Origin: Bradyrhizobium viridifuturi
Lineage (GTDB): Bacteria > Pseudomonadota > Alphaproteobacteria > Rhizobiales > Xanthobacteraceae
Direction: 5' to 3'
Assembly (NCBI RefSeq): GCF_001238275.1
Contig: NZ_LGTB01000018.1
Span: forward strand, 62,001-126,000
Length of the DNA: 64,000 nucleotides
The stretch's first letter is position 1, and every line of letters starts with the position of its first letter. The notes below the pieces were generated by a model, which saw only the letters and a list, made by a program, of their open reading frames with translations, had not been told where the DNA came from and ran no database searches. The position numbers were made by a program, and so were the translations under genes. Of the stretch, positions 30,535 through 41,143 are shown one piece after another.

Positions 30535-30582
30535 AGCATGATCCGGAAAAGTGCGAAGCGGTTTTCCGAAAAGATCATGCTT
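30535..30582. repeat. 48-bp palindromic repeat, copy 1 (abuts MFS stop codon)
   Basis: Begins at the base after the MFS stop codon. AGCATGATCCGGAAAA at the left and TTTTCCGAAAAGATCATGCT at the right form an imperfect inverted repeat around GTGCGAAGCGG. The same element, also 48 bases long, occurs at 57533. It is a dispersed intergenic repeat of Bradyrhizobium-type genomes and in RNA would form a hairpin that could stabilise or end the upstream mRNA. Confidence 0.85.
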
Positions 30583-30594
30583 AGACCACGAGCC

Positions 30595-30632
30595 AAAGCG
30601 CGATGATGATCAATCCAATCTCATCGCGCTTT
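30595..30632. repeat. Perfect 12-bp inverted repeat beside palindromic repeat copy 1
   Basis: AAAGCGCGATGA and TCATCGCGCTTT face each other across a 14-base loop. It follows the 48-bp repeat by 12 bases and lies six bases beyond the stop of the convergent TetR gene, so it could act as a bidirectional terminator, although the T runs are short. I think it is the second half of a composite repeat; the copy at 57.5 kb lacks this half. Confidence 0.65.
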
Positions 30633-30638
30633 AAGAGA

Positions 30639-31250
30639 TCAGGCGGATGACACGCCGATCGCGCGTTGCAGGTCGGTGATCGCGCGCAGGCAACTGTCGG
30701 CGGGCGTGGTCTCCGGATCGATCAGCCGGTGCAGGCGGAAACCGTCTTCCAGCGCCAGCACGATTGCGCCGGTCCAATCCGGGTCGAGCCTGGCGTTCCG
30801 GCCGCTGTTCCTTTGCGCGGTCTCGACGATGTCGGCGATCAGCTTGCGCCGCGCGCGCAGGCGCTTGGCGAGTTCGGGACGGCGCTTCTCGGCGCGCGCC
30901 ACGAACAGGATCATCTCCATGTGCAGGAGAGGCGAGCGGCCGAGCGGATCCTGTTGGCTGCGATCAACCGTCCGCAGCGCCTCAAGGAAGTCGGCGAGGT
31001 TGCTGTGCTTGGCGAGCAGATCGAGATTGCGCCGGATCGATTGTTCGACATGATCCTCGAGCATCGCGAAGATCAGCTCGTCCTTGCTCTTGAAGTTCGA
31101 ATAAAAGGCGCCGCGCGTGAAGCCCGCCGCGGCGGCGATCGCCTCGATGCTGGCGCCGCCGATGCCCTGTTCCTCGAACACCCGCGCCGCCGCCTCGAAC
31201 AGCTTCTCGCAGGTGTCGTCCCGTGTCGGTCTGGTTCGAACCCTTGACAT
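30639..31250 (-). CDS. TetR-family transcriptional regulator
   Basis: Repressor-type regulator of about 203 residues. The N-terminal helix-turn-helix (about 12-58) reads KLFEAAARVFEEQG, then IEAIAAAAGFTRGAFYSNFKSKDEL, typical of TetR; the rest is a helical ligand domain. It is divergent from the cytochrome P450 gene, and a 34-base palindrome begins 19 bases upstream of its start, so autoregulation and control of the P450 are likely. An ATG at 31256 would add two residues. The ligand is unknown. Confidence 0.87.
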   Translation of the reverse strand: MSRVRTRPTRDDTCEKLFEAAARVFEEQGIGGASIEAIAAAAGFTRGAFYSNFKSKDELIFAMLEDHVEQSIRRNLDLLAKHSNLADFLEALRTVDRSQQDPLGRSPLLHMEMILFVARAEKRRPELAKRLRARRKLIADIVETAQRNSGRNARLDPDWTGAIVLALEDGFRLHRLIDPETTPADSCLRAITDLQRAIGVSSA

Positions 31251-31269
31251 CGGCACAGTTTAGGGCACA

Positions 31270-31303
31270 ATGCAACTCGATACAATAGTGTATCCAGTTG
31301 CAT
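31270..31303. promoter_or_regulatory. 34-bp palindromic operator between TetR gene and P450 gene
   Basis: The outer arms ATGCAACT and AGTTGCAT and the inner arms GATACA and TGTATC are all perfect, separated by a C on each side and a central ATAG. Fourteen base pairs of symmetry at this position, in a divergent promoter region of a TetR regulator, make it a strong operator candidate. It would cover the regulator's own promoter and lies 103 bases before the P450 start. Confidence 0.75.
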
Positions 31304-31406
31304 TCGACGAAACCAGAATGACCGTACCCGTGATGGTGCGGTCTTGAGGATGACACCAAGGCGCGCCAGGGTGCAGGCACCGGGGCCGCGAGCGAACGAG
31401 GTCACA

Positions 31407-32639
31407 ATGAACGAGCAAGTTCAGCCGGCGAGCGGCGAGCCGCTTTTCAATCCGCTGGCGCCCGAATTCATTCGCAATCCCTATCCGTATTACGAGCGGC
31501 TGCGCCGGCTCGATCCGATGCATGTCAACGCGCACGGCGCCTTCGTCGCCAGCCGCCACGCCGAGGCGAGCCTCGTGCTGCGCGACAAGCGGTTCGGCAA
31601 GGATTACGTCGATCGTACGATCCGCCGCTACGGTCCCAAGATCATGGAGGAGCCGGTCTTCCGCAGCATGAGTCACTGGATGCTGCAGCAGGATCCGCCC
31701 GACCACACCCGCCTGCGCGGCCTCGTCGTTAAGGCGTTCACCGCACGCCGGGTCGAGGACATGCGCCCGCGCATCCAGCACATCGTCGACGAGACGCTCG
31801 ACCGCATCATTCCGCAAGGGCGGATGGACCTGATCGAGGACTTCGCGTTCCGCCTGCCGGTGACCATCATCTGCGACATGCTCGGCATCCCCGAGGAGCA
31901 CCGCGAGGCCTTCTACAACGGCTCACGCGACGGCGGCCGCCTGCTCGAGCCGGTGCCGATGACGGCGGAGGAGATCAAGCAGGGCAACGCCGGCAACGCG
32001 ATGGCCGCGATGTACTTCCATCAGCTGTTCGAGCTGCGCCGCAAGCAGCCCGGCGACGACCTCACCACGCAACTGGTGCAGGCCGAGGAGGACGGCCAGA
32101 AGCTCACCAACGAGGAATTGACCGCCAACATCATCCTGCTGTTCGGCGCCGGTCATGAGACGACCGTCAACCTGATCGGCAACGGCCTGCTCGCGCTGTT
32201 CCGCAACCCGGACCAGCTCGCGTTGCTGAAGGCCAATCCCGGCCTGATCACCAACGCGATCGAGGAGTTCCTGCGCTACGATTCCTCGGTGCAGCTGACC
32301 GGCCGCGTCGCGCTGGAAGACATCGAGGATCTCGGCGGCAAGCGCATCCCGAAGGGGGAGAGCGTGCTGTGCCTGCTGGGCTCGGCCAACCACGACGAGG
32401 CGGTCTATCCGGACCATCCGGAAAAGCTCGACATCCAGCGGCCGAACGTGAAGCCGTTGTCGTTCGGCGGCGGCATCCACTTCTGCCTCGGCGCCCAGCT
32501 GGCGCGAATCGAGGCCGAGATCGCGATCTCGACGCTGCTGCGCCGGATCCCCGATCTGCGGCTCGATGACGCGGAAAATCCGGAGTGGCGCCCGACCTTC
32601 GTGCTGCGCGGGCTGAAGCGGCTCCCGGCGAGCTGGTGA
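31407..32639 (+). CDS. Cytochrome P450
   Basis: Soluble bacterial-type P450 monooxygenase of 410 residues. The I-helix oxygen-activation motif is FGAGHETTVN, the K-helix ExxR is EEFLRY, and the heme-ligand loop is FGGGIHFCLGAQLAR with the proximal Cys. No ferredoxin or reductase gene is adjacent, so electrons must come from partners elsewhere. The ATG at 31407 is preceded by GAGG; the open frame 63 bases upstream lacks a ribosome site. The divergent TetR gene and the palindrome between them suggest induction by the substrate, which is not identifiable. Confidence 0.92.
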   Translation: MNEQVQPASGEPLFNPLAPEFIRNPYPYYERLRRLDPMHVNAHGAFVASRHAEASLVLRDKRFGKDYVDRTIRRYGPKIMEEPVFRSMSHWMLQQDPPDHTRLRGLVVKAFTARRVEDMRPRIQHIVDETLDRIIPQGRMDLIEDFAFRLPVTIICDMLGIPEEHREAFYNGSRDGGRLLEPVPMTAEEIKQGNAGNAMAAMYFHQLFELRRKQPGDDLTTQLVQAEEDGQKLTNEELTANIILLFGAGHETTVNLIGNGLLALFRNPDQLALLKANPGLITNAIEEFLRYDSSVQLTGRVALEDIEDLGGKRIPKGESVLCLLGSANHDEAVYPDHPEKLDIQRPNVKPLSFGGGIHFCLGAQLARIEAEIAISTLLRRIPDLRLDDAENPEWRPTFVLRGLKRLPASW

Positions 32640-32849
32640 CCGCCTTAATTCGTGGCAGGGCAGCGCTCCTGCCGCGGCGGCCGGCGTGCACGCACGCTTG
32701 AACGGGAATCCGTAGTCCACCCGACGTCGCAGCGGTAAAGCCGCTGTGACTTCGCCATACTTGCCCCTATATTTGGGTTGCTCCGGCCAAGGTTGGCAAA
32801 GCGTTCAGCATGAGGAGGCTGCCGCGGAGCGGGCTCAAAGGGAGACACC

Positions 32850-35800
32850 GTGCAGACGACGCTGCTCGGCCTGGCAATCGCCTTCATTCTGGCACTGGTA
32901 GCTGCGCTGGTCGGTCCGTATTTCGTTGACTGGAACCAGTTCAGGCCGCAGTTCGAGGCGGAGGCGTCCAAGATCATCGGCGCGCCGGTTCGGGTCGCCG
33001 GCAATCTCGACGCGCGTCTGCTGCCCGCCCCCTCGCTGCGGTTGAAGACCGTCACCGTCGGCGGCGCCAACGACATGGGCAAGGTTCGCGCCGCCAATCT
33101 CGACGTCGAGTTCAGCCTCAGCTCGTTGATGCGCGGCGAGGTGCGCGCCAACGAACTCACCATCAATGGCCTGTCGCTCGATCTCGGGCTCGATCCGAAG
33201 GGACGGATCGACTGGTCGCCGTCGAGCGGGAGCTTCAACCTGGCTTCGCTGGCGATCGACCGCCTCAACCTGACCGGCCGCGTCGCGCTGCACGATGCCA
33301 CGAGCCGCAGCACGCTCGAGCTGAACGACATTGCCTTCAGCGGTGATGTCCGCTCGCTGGCCGGCGCGATCCGCGGCGACGGCAATTTCATGTTCGACGG
33401 CAACCGCTACCCGTTTCGGATCTCCTCGGGGCAAAGCGTTGACGGCAGCGGCACCCGCCTGCACTTCAACATCGATCCCGGGCAGCGGCCGGTGTCGGCC
33501 GATCTCGACGGCATCCTGACCTTCGAGGCCCGCGCGCCGCGGTTCGACGGCACCGTGACGCTGGCAGGTGCGGCGGGCCAGCGCGGCGGCAGCGAGATGC
33601 CGTCCTGGCGGATCGCGGCCAAGGTCAAGTCGGATTATTCGGCGGCGCGCCTCGACCAGGTCGAGGTGAGCTATGGCGCAGAGGACCGTGCGCTGAAGCT
33701 CGCGGGCAATGGCGACCTCCGGTTCGGTACGTCGCCGCTGCTGCGCGCCTCGCTCACGGCGCGGCAGCTCGATGGCGACAGGTTCGCCGCCAAAGATGGC
33801 GCCAAGGACGGCGCGAAGGATGGTGCCAAGGACGGTGCCAAGGACGGCGGCAACGGCAATGTCGAGCCGGTGCGCGTGCTGCCGGCGATGCGTGCGGTGC
33901 TGTCGGGTCTTCCGCAAAGCCCGATACCGGCGCAGGTCGAGCTCACATCCGAGCAGGTCATGCTCGGTGGCCGCCCGTTGCAGGACATCTCGGCCGAGCT
34001 GCAATCGGATGCGAAATCATGGACTGTGCGCCGGCTGGAGTTTCGCGCGCCGGGATCCACGCGGGTCTCGATGAGCGGCGCCAGCGCGCAAGCCGGGGCC
34101 GCGAACAGCTTCAAGACCGCGCTCAATATCGAATCCTCCGATCCCGATACGCTGATGACCTGGCTACAGGGGCGGAGCGACATCGCCTATCGCAGCCAGA
34201 AGCCGCTGCGCCTGCGCGGCGACGTCACGGTGTCGCCATCAGGCTTTTCGATCGACGCGATGAAGGCGGAGATCGAGGGCGGCGCGCTCGAGGGCCGCAT
34301 CGCGGTCGCGCATCGCGAGGCCGCGAGCGGATCGAAGGTCGAGGCACAGTTGAAGGCAGAGCGGCTCGATCTCGATGCGACCGCAGCCGTCATCCGCTCG
34401 CTGGCTGGTCCGCAAGCCGAATGGCCCGATGAGGCGCAGCTGTCGCTCGACGTCGCGCGCGCCATCTCGTCGGGGCAGGAACTGCGCCCGCTGCTGGCGA
34501 AGATTGTCTACAACCCGAAGACCATCGTGCTCGAGCGCGTGAAGATCGGTCAGCCCGACAACGTCACGCTGGACGGCAGCGGCAATTTCGACCGTGCCAA
34601 CTCGACCGGCAAGCTCACGCTCGACGCGACCGCCGCGTCGCTCGCCCGGCTGACTGCCGTCGTTCAGCCGTTCGCGCCGGCGCTTGCCGCGCGGCTCGGC
34701 GTGCTCCGCGCGGATGCCGGCCCGGTTCGCGCCAAGCTCGCGCTCGATCTCGCGAAGGGCAAGGCCGCCGATCGCGTCGCGCGCGCGCGACGCTCGATCT
34801 CGACACGCCGCAGCTCAAGGGCAATACGGTGATCTCGGCGACGCCGACCGTCACCGCGATCCGTGCGCTGGATTTCGATGCGCTTCGCGCCAGCGAGGTC
34901 ACAGCCGAGGCGAAAGTCTCCGCCGGCGAGGGCCACGCGCTGCTGGCGCTGCTTGGGCTCGACCATGCGGTCGCAGCGGGCGCGGGCTCGACCCAGTTCG
35001 AGGGCACCGTGAGCGGCGCGTGGCGCGCGCCACTCAGGCTGAAGGCGAGGCTCTGGGGCGCCGGGCTCGACGCCGATGCGGAAGGAACTGCCGAGCCGTG
35101 GAGCAGGGACGGCGCCAGCGATAGCAAATCGAACGTCAGCCTCCGTGTCCGCAGCGCCGACATCAGTCCACTGCTCAATCTGAAATCATCCGATCCCGCC
35201 GCGAACATCCGCCTGTCGTCGAAGCTCACGCTCGCGGGCGACAAACTGACCTTCGACGATCTCGACAGCATCGTTGCCGGTTCGCGGCTGCGCGGCCGTC
35301 TGGCGCTGACGCTCGGCGATCAGAAGAGCGTCGACGGCGAAGTCGGCCTCGATCAGATCTCGCTGGCGCCGGTTTTCGCGGCTGCGATCGGCGCGCCGGG
35401 CATGATGCGGCGGAGCCGCTCGGCCAGGGGCTGACCAGCGCCTGGCGCGGCAAGGTCACGTTCGAAGCGCTGCACGGTCTGCTGCCCGGCGGCGCCGAGC
35501 TGCAGCCGGTCAGCGGCACCATCAGGTCGGACGGGCAGGCGCTAACCTTCGACGGCATCAAGGGCAAGCTCGGCGGCGGCGAGGCGACCGCCTCCATCGA
35601 CGCGCGACAGGGCGTCAACGGGCTCGCGCTGAACGCCAATGTGCAGCTGTCGGGCGTCGACGCCTCGGCCTTGCGCTATCGCAGTCTGGCGATGCCCAAG
35701 GGGCGCGCCTCGATGCAGATGACGTTGTTGACGCAGGGCCGCAGCGCCTCGGCGCTGATCGGCGCGTTGTCCGGCAGCGGCGCCGTGACGCTCGAGGGGC

Positions 35801-36605
35801 TGAACCTTCCAGGCCTCGATCCGCGCGCGTTCGACGTCGCGATCCGCGCCAGCGATTCCGGGCAGGCGACCGATGATACGCGGTTGAAACAGATCGTCGA
35901 ACCGGCGCTCGCGGCAGGTCCGCTGCCGGTCGCTTCGGCGCAGATTCCCTTCAACATCCGCGACGGCCGCATTCGGGTCGGTGCCACCACGCTGGCGGCG
36001 AGCGGCGCCAACGTCATCCTGTCCGGCGGCTACGACATTCCGGCCGACCAGGCCGACATCCGTGCCGCACTGGCATCGACGCAGGTCGGCGCCACCAACA
36101 GCCGCCCGGAGATCCAGCTGCTCGCCGTGGGCACGCCCGACGGATTGTCGCGCAGCATCGACATTGCGGCGTTGTCGTCGTGGCTCGCGGTGCGCGCGAT
36201 CGACCGGGAGACCAAGCGGCTCGATGCGATCGAACGCGGCGAACCGGTGCCGCCGCCGACCCCGGCGGCGCTTCCGCCGGCCGCCGCGCCGGCGCCCGAT
36301 GCGTCCAACTCGAATTCGGCGGGAGCGCCTTCCGCCAACTTGCCGGCGCCGGTCCCGATCCGCGCCGCGTACCGCCGAAGCCGAAGATCGTTGCGCCGCG
36401 GCCGCCGGCTGTCCCGCCGGTCGCCACCGTGCCCGCGATCGTACCGCCTGCGCCGCTTGCGAGCCAGCCCCAGCTGGCGCCGCTGCCGCCGCCAATCGAG
36501 GTCAAGCCCGTGCCCGGAGCCGCGAGGTCGAGGCCGCTGCGGCCGCCATTGTCGCTGACGCCGCAGGTCGCCAATCCGCCGCCGCGGCCACCGATACAGA
36601 ACTAG
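32850..36605 (+). CDS. AsmA-family protein (three one-base frameshifts)
   Basis: Large envelope protein, about 1252 residues when repaired, of the AsmA/YhdP-like family associated with outer-membrane assembly and lipid transport across the periplasm. A single N-terminal membrane helix (about 3-25) is followed by the conserved FVDWNQFRPQFEAEASKIIGAPVRV and long beta-rich repeats; the last about 120 residues are Pro-rich. The frame breaks three times by one lost base: near 34776-34790, at 35400/35401 (GAPG then HDAAEPLGQG) and at 36354-36356 (PAPVP then DPRRVPPKP). A GTG start with GGGAG fits. Five tandem AKDG units lie at about residue 315. Confidence 0.85.
33789..33848 (+). repeat. In-frame 12-bp tandem repeat (AKDG x5) in asmA-like gene
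   Basis: Five consecutive 12-base units of the type GCCAAGGAYGGY encode Ala-Lys-Asp-Gly five times, followed by Gly-Asn-Gly. The codons vary between GAT/GAC and GGC/GGT, so the array is not freshly duplicated, but slippage could still change its length. In the protein it would be a flexible charged linker between beta-rich segments. Confidence 0.9.
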
Positions 36606-36670
36606 AACACGTTCTCGAGCGACGTGGGCACCGGTTCGCGCGAGGAAAACGCGTCAAACGACGCGCTCGA

Positions 36671-37024
36671 TCAAGGCTGGTGCTGCAGAATATTGATCAG
36701 CCGGCCGAAGGGATCGCGGACGAAGAAGCGTCGCACGCCCCACGGCTCATCCGCCGGTCCGTATTCGATCGGGATCCGGGCTGCCTTCATCCGGCGCAGG
36801 GCCTCGTCGAGGTCGTCGACCTCGATCGAGAGATCAGGCACCGGCGTGCCGGAGCCACCTTCGGAAGCGAAGCTGATTTGAACCTGCATCGTTTCGGATG
36901 AGCCGTAAGTCGCAACCCAACCGAAATCCATCAGCGGCGCGAGGCCGAGGATGTCGCGATAGAATGACCTCGCCGCCGCGATGTCGGATGCGGCAACGTT
37001 CGCGACGATGCGATTGACCTTCAT
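36671..37024 (-). CDS. VOC-superfamily (glyoxalase-like) protein
   Basis: A 117-residue protein with the paired beta-alpha-beta-beta-beta modules of the vicinal oxygen chelate fold. The first module starts VNRIVANVAASDIAAARSFYRDILGL; the second includes LSIEVDDLDEALRRMKAARIPIEYGP and ends FVRDPFGRLINIL. Members include glyoxalases, dioxygenases and resistance proteins; the canonical metal ligands are not all evident, so the activity is open. It lies 57 bases downstream of the ribbon-helix-helix gene on the same strand. Confidence 0.82.
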   Translation of the reverse strand: MKVNRIVANVAASDIAAARSFYRDILGLAPLMDFGWVATYGSSETMQVQISFASEGGSGTPVPDLSIEVDDLDEALRRMKAARIPIEYGPADEPWGVRRFFVRDPFGRLINILQHQP

Positions 37025-37080
37025 GCTGAAGTCCGCGCGGCGGAACGACCGTCTGTTGATGCGACGGCCGGTGAGGGCCG

Positions 37081-37356
37081 TCAGGCCTGCTGGCGCGTGT
37101 CGACCTGCTGCGGCCTGACATCCGTCGGCACCGCCGGGGTGGCGCGCGAGCGGAAATAGTCGAGCACGAAAAGCCGGATCGCGGAGGACAGATTGCCCTG
37201 CTGACGGTTGCTGTCGATCTCGCCGACCAGCTCAGACAGCGTCATGTTCCGCAGACCGGAAATTTCCTTCATGCCATTCCAGAAGGCTTCTTCGAGGCTG
37301 ACGCTGGTCTTGTGACCGGCGACGACGATCGAGCGCTTAACGACGGGAGACTTCAT
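37081..37356 (-). CDS. Ribbon-helix-helix domain protein
   Basis: A 91-residue protein. Residues about 5-70 (KRSIVVAGHKTSVSLEEAFWNGMKEI, then LSELVGEID and SSAIRLFVLDYF) match the RHH_4-type ribbon-helix-helix family found in Rhizobiales, probably a DNA-binding dimer. Its start overlaps the stop of the DUF4169 gene by four bases, so the two are translationally coupled. The C-terminal 20 residues are Pro/Gln-rich. No target can be assigned. Confidence 0.78.
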   Translation of the reverse strand: MKSPVVKRSIVVAGHKTSVSLEEAFWNGMKEISGLRNMTLSELVGEIDSNRQQGNLSSAIRLFVLDYFRSRATPAVPTDVRPQQVDTRQQA

Positions 37357-37556
37357 GATGCGTCTCCACTTTCGATACGCTTCGGGTCCAGGAGGTGCTG
37401 ATCGAGTTGCCGTGCATTGCGCTCGCCGAGAAATTCGTCACGCGCGCGTTCGGACTTGGTGCGACCGAATAGCGCACGATTGGCTTCGGCATGCTTCGCC
37501 GCTTGTTCGCGCTCACCGCGCTTCTTGAATCGTTTCAGGTTGACCACGTCGCCCAT
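37353..37556 (-). CDS. DUF4169 family small protein
   Basis: A 67-residue, strongly charged helical protein beginning MGDVVNLKRFKKRGERE, which matches DUF4169. The longer open frame upstream (57 bases) has no support. In alphaproteobacteria this gene is often near the RHH gene, fumC and sspB, as it is here. The function is unknown. About 275 bases without a recognisable gene separate it from fumC; that stretch is locally A/T-rich (around 37770-37805). Confidence 0.82.
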   Translation of the reverse strand: MGDVVNLKRFKKRGEREQAAKHAEANRALFGRTKSERARDEFLGERNARQLDQHLLDPKRIESGDAS

Positions 37557-37832
37557 GCTCGTCGTCCTTATCGTCCCCAAAGCGGAATTGGTGATGCATC
37601 GTGACGAAAGCAAGAGCGATCGCGCTGCGCGCCCGGCTCGATACCCATCCCGAATCCCCGTTTGATGCTTCTGATAGCATCAAAGAATCCGTTTCGCTCT
37701 GCGAAAACTAGACGTCTGTACCATGCGCCAACGCAGAGCTGATAGGCAAACAGCCTTAGTCTTTAGGCGTTATGATCCATAATTATATCACGCGCGCTGA
37801 CCGTAATTATCCGGACATTGCGCGCGCGTGGC

Positions 37833-39248
<1,416 letters not shown>

Positions 39249-39425
39249 GGATGCTCTCCGTTGCGTCATCAGCACGTGATCCGGCATGGCGCCGGGCTCT
39301 CCGCCGCGGCAACGCGAAAGCGGCCGCGCGAAGACACGTTCATGCAGAAGATAGTCCGGGATGACGATCTGTCATCCCGACCCTCGCATGCATCCTACAA
39401 GGTCGAGGAGTGATCCGCGTTTAGA

Positions 39426-39947
39426 TTATTTCTTGCGGAAGCGATCCAGCCGCACGACCTCGGCGCCCTCGCTGGGCTTCGCCGGTTCTTGGTCGGTCTC
39501 GGCCGTCTCGGTCTCGACCGCCGCGCGGGCGGCCGGAGCGGGAACGGGAGCCGCCGGTGCCGTCGCGGGAGGAGCTTCCTCGGACAGCGCGTCCGAGACA
39601 TCGAACCGCAGGTCGAACGGTGCGGAGGGATCGAGGAAACGCGTCACCGCGGCAAACGGCACGTGGAGCCGCTCGGGAATTCCGCCGAACGACAGGCCGA
39701 CCTCGAAGTGATCCTCGGTCACCACCAAATCCCAGAACTGGTGCTGCAGGATGATGGTCATCTCCTCCGGATACTGCGCGAGCAGCCGCGGCGACAGCTT
39801 CACGCCGTCGCCATGCGAGAGGAAGGTGATGTAGAAATGGTGCTCACCCGGCAGGCCATGTTCGGCGGCGTCGGACAACACCCGGCGCAGCACCCCGCGC
39901 AGCGCATCGCGCGCCAGCACGTCATATCGGATGTGATCGGTCGCCAT
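39426..39947 (-). CDS. sspB: SspB, ClpXP adaptor (alphaproteobacterial type)
   Basis: A 173-residue adaptor that binds the ssrA degradation tag and delivers tagged proteins to ClpXP. The N-terminal domain (about 1-115) contains GEHHFYITFLSHGDGVKLSP and the Trp-bearing segment QHQFWDLVVTEDHFEVGLSFGG, as in SspB-alpha. The acidic/Ala-Pro-rich linker (about 120-160) leads to a C-terminal ClpX-binding tail ending VVRLDRFRKK. The ssrA gene that makes its ligand tag lies about 140 bases upstream on the same strand, which is functionally pleasing. Confidence 0.9.
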   Translation of the reverse strand: MATDHIRYDVLARDALRGVLRRVLSDAAEHGLPGEHHFYITFLSHGDGVKLSPRLLAQYPEEMTIILQHQFWDLVVTEDHFEVGLSFGGIPERLHVPFAAVTRFLDPSAPFDLRFDVSDALSEEAPPATAPAAPVPAPAARAAVETETAETDQEPAKPSEGAEVVRLDRFRKK

Positions 39948-40084
39948 GGTGATCCTGTCGCTTCGAAAATAGCCGATGAGGCTCGCCGGATGATCCGACT
40001 CGCCCGCTTTGGCCCCATGCTACCTCGCCGGGAGCCGGAAATCAGCAGGGCCGATGGCTGAAATGCGGGCGGACGCCCGATCGA

Positions 40085-40120
40085 TGAATAAAGTGGAGGC
40101 TTCTGTTGCCAGGTGCCTCC
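40085..40120 (-). terminator. Intrinsic terminator of ssrA
   Basis: On the minus strand, GGAGGC and GCCTCC form a 6-bp stem around a 14-base loop, followed by ACTTTATT. It follows the coding piece of ssrA and precedes sspB, so most ssrA transcripts should stop here and sspB probably has its own promoter. The T tract is interrupted, so leakage into sspB is possible. Confidence 0.65.
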
Positions 40121-40417
40121 GAACCCCGCCTAGCGGAGCTTAACCCGCTAGGACTTTAAGATGGTCTTTCAAACTGCGTTACGCAGCCTGAGCAACCGGA
40201 GCAAAGTTGTCGTTGGCAACTATTGCATTAGCCCGATAACGGCGGAACCATACCGAGAAAAAACACGCCCTTTACGCCCTCGTCGATCCTATTTCGCCCC
40301 CGCCAAAAGCCACCGAAGCACGGGCTGGATGGGTTTTGGTGGAGGCGCCGGGTACCGCCCCCGGGTCCGAATGGTTTATTGCGACGGCCATTTATTTCCA
40401 TAGCCGGCGAACCGGCA
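40085..40417 (-). ncRNA. ssrA: Permuted two-piece tmRNA (ssrA)
   Basis: Alphaproteobacterial tmRNA, which rescues stalled ribosomes and tags the nascent protein. On the minus strand the acceptor piece comes first and ends CGCCTCCACCA (3' end at 40337), with a T-stem CCGGG/CCCGG just before. A 35-base intervening loop follows, then the coding piece beginning GGGGGCGAAATAGGATCGAC at 40301. The 5' GGGGGCG pairs with CGCCTCC, including the G3-U wobble that specifies alanine. The tag ORF (40217 to 40179) reads ANDNFAPVAQAA then TAA. The outer precursor ends are approximate. B. japonicum tmRNA, first known as sra, is of this kind. Confidence 0.93.
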
Positions 40418-40422
40418 CCCCC

Positions 40423-40428
40423 AATATA
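40423..40428 (-). promoter_or_regulatory. Candidate -10 box for ssrA
   Basis: TATATT on the minus strand lies about seven bases upstream of GGGGGTGCCGG, a plausible start of the acceptor piece. No good -35 hexamer is seen 16-18 bases further upstream, so only the -10 is offered. Confidence 0.4.
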
Positions 40429-40531
40429 GCGGCAAAGCCGTAGAAAAACAGAGCCGATTCAGGCCCTTTCGGTTGTGAAAACACACCAATTTGGCTTGGC
40501 TGGCGTCCTGACGCCGTTCTAGATTTTGGCC

Positions 40532-41143
40532 ATGCCCCCGGAATCCCCGCCGGTAGCCGCCCCGGCGCCGGATGCCTCCGCACCGTCTCCGCCCCACCAG
40601 CCCGGGCTGCTCGAGTTGTTCCTGGCCTTTGCCAAGATGTCGCTGGCCGGCTTTGGCGGGGTCCTGGTCTGGGCCCGGCGGGCGATCGTCGAGCAGCACC
40701 GCTGGATGACGGCGGAGGAGTTCAACGAGACCTTCGCGCTGTGCCATTTCCTGCCAGGTCCGAACATCGTCAACCTGTCGGTCGTATTCGGTTCGCGCTT
40801 TCGCGGCATCGCCGGCGGGTTCGCGGCCTTCGCCGGGCTGGTCGGGCCACCGATGGTGATCGCGACCATTCTTGCCGCGCTCTACGCCCGCTACGGCGAT
40901 GTCGACGTGCTGCGCCGGACCCTTGCCGGCGTGGCCTGTGCCGCGGTCGGTCTGCTGTTCGCCGTCGTCTTCAAGATGATGCTGCCGCTGTTGAAGCGGC
41001 GTGATGTCACAGGCCTCGTCATCCTCGCTGCGGTTTTCGTCGCGATCGGACTGATCCGCTGGCCGCTGCAGATCGTGCTGCTGGTGGCGATCCCGCTCAG
41101 CCTCGCGATCACGATCCTGACCCGCCGCATGGTGAAGGCATGA
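40532..41143 (+). CDS. Chromate transporter, N-terminal half (ChrA family, split)
   Basis: A 203-residue membrane protein of one CHR domain, with a Pro/Ala-rich N-terminal tail of about 25 residues. LSLAGFGG-type sequence (KMSLAGFGGVLVWARR), the segment FNETFALCHFLPGPNIVNLSV, and four to six helices match the first half of ChrA. It overlaps the second-half gene by four bases. Short-chain ChrA pairs work together as one transporter; chromate efflux is the known role of the family, but many members have other substrates. Confidence 0.85.
   Translation: MPPESPPVAAPAPDASAPSPPHQPGLLELFLAFAKMSLAGFGGVLVWARRAIVEQHRWMTAEEFNETFALCHFLPGPNIVNLSVVFGSRFRGIAGGFAAFAGLVGPPMVIATILAALYARYGDVDVLRRTLAGVACAAVGLLFAVVFKMMLPLLKRRDVTGLVILAAVFVAIGLIRWPLQIVLLVAIPLSLAITILTRRMVKA

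Noticed and set aside
31230..31246. tRNA T-arm-like GTTCGAAC
   Set aside because: Lies inside the TetR coding sequence and has no cloverleaf partners.
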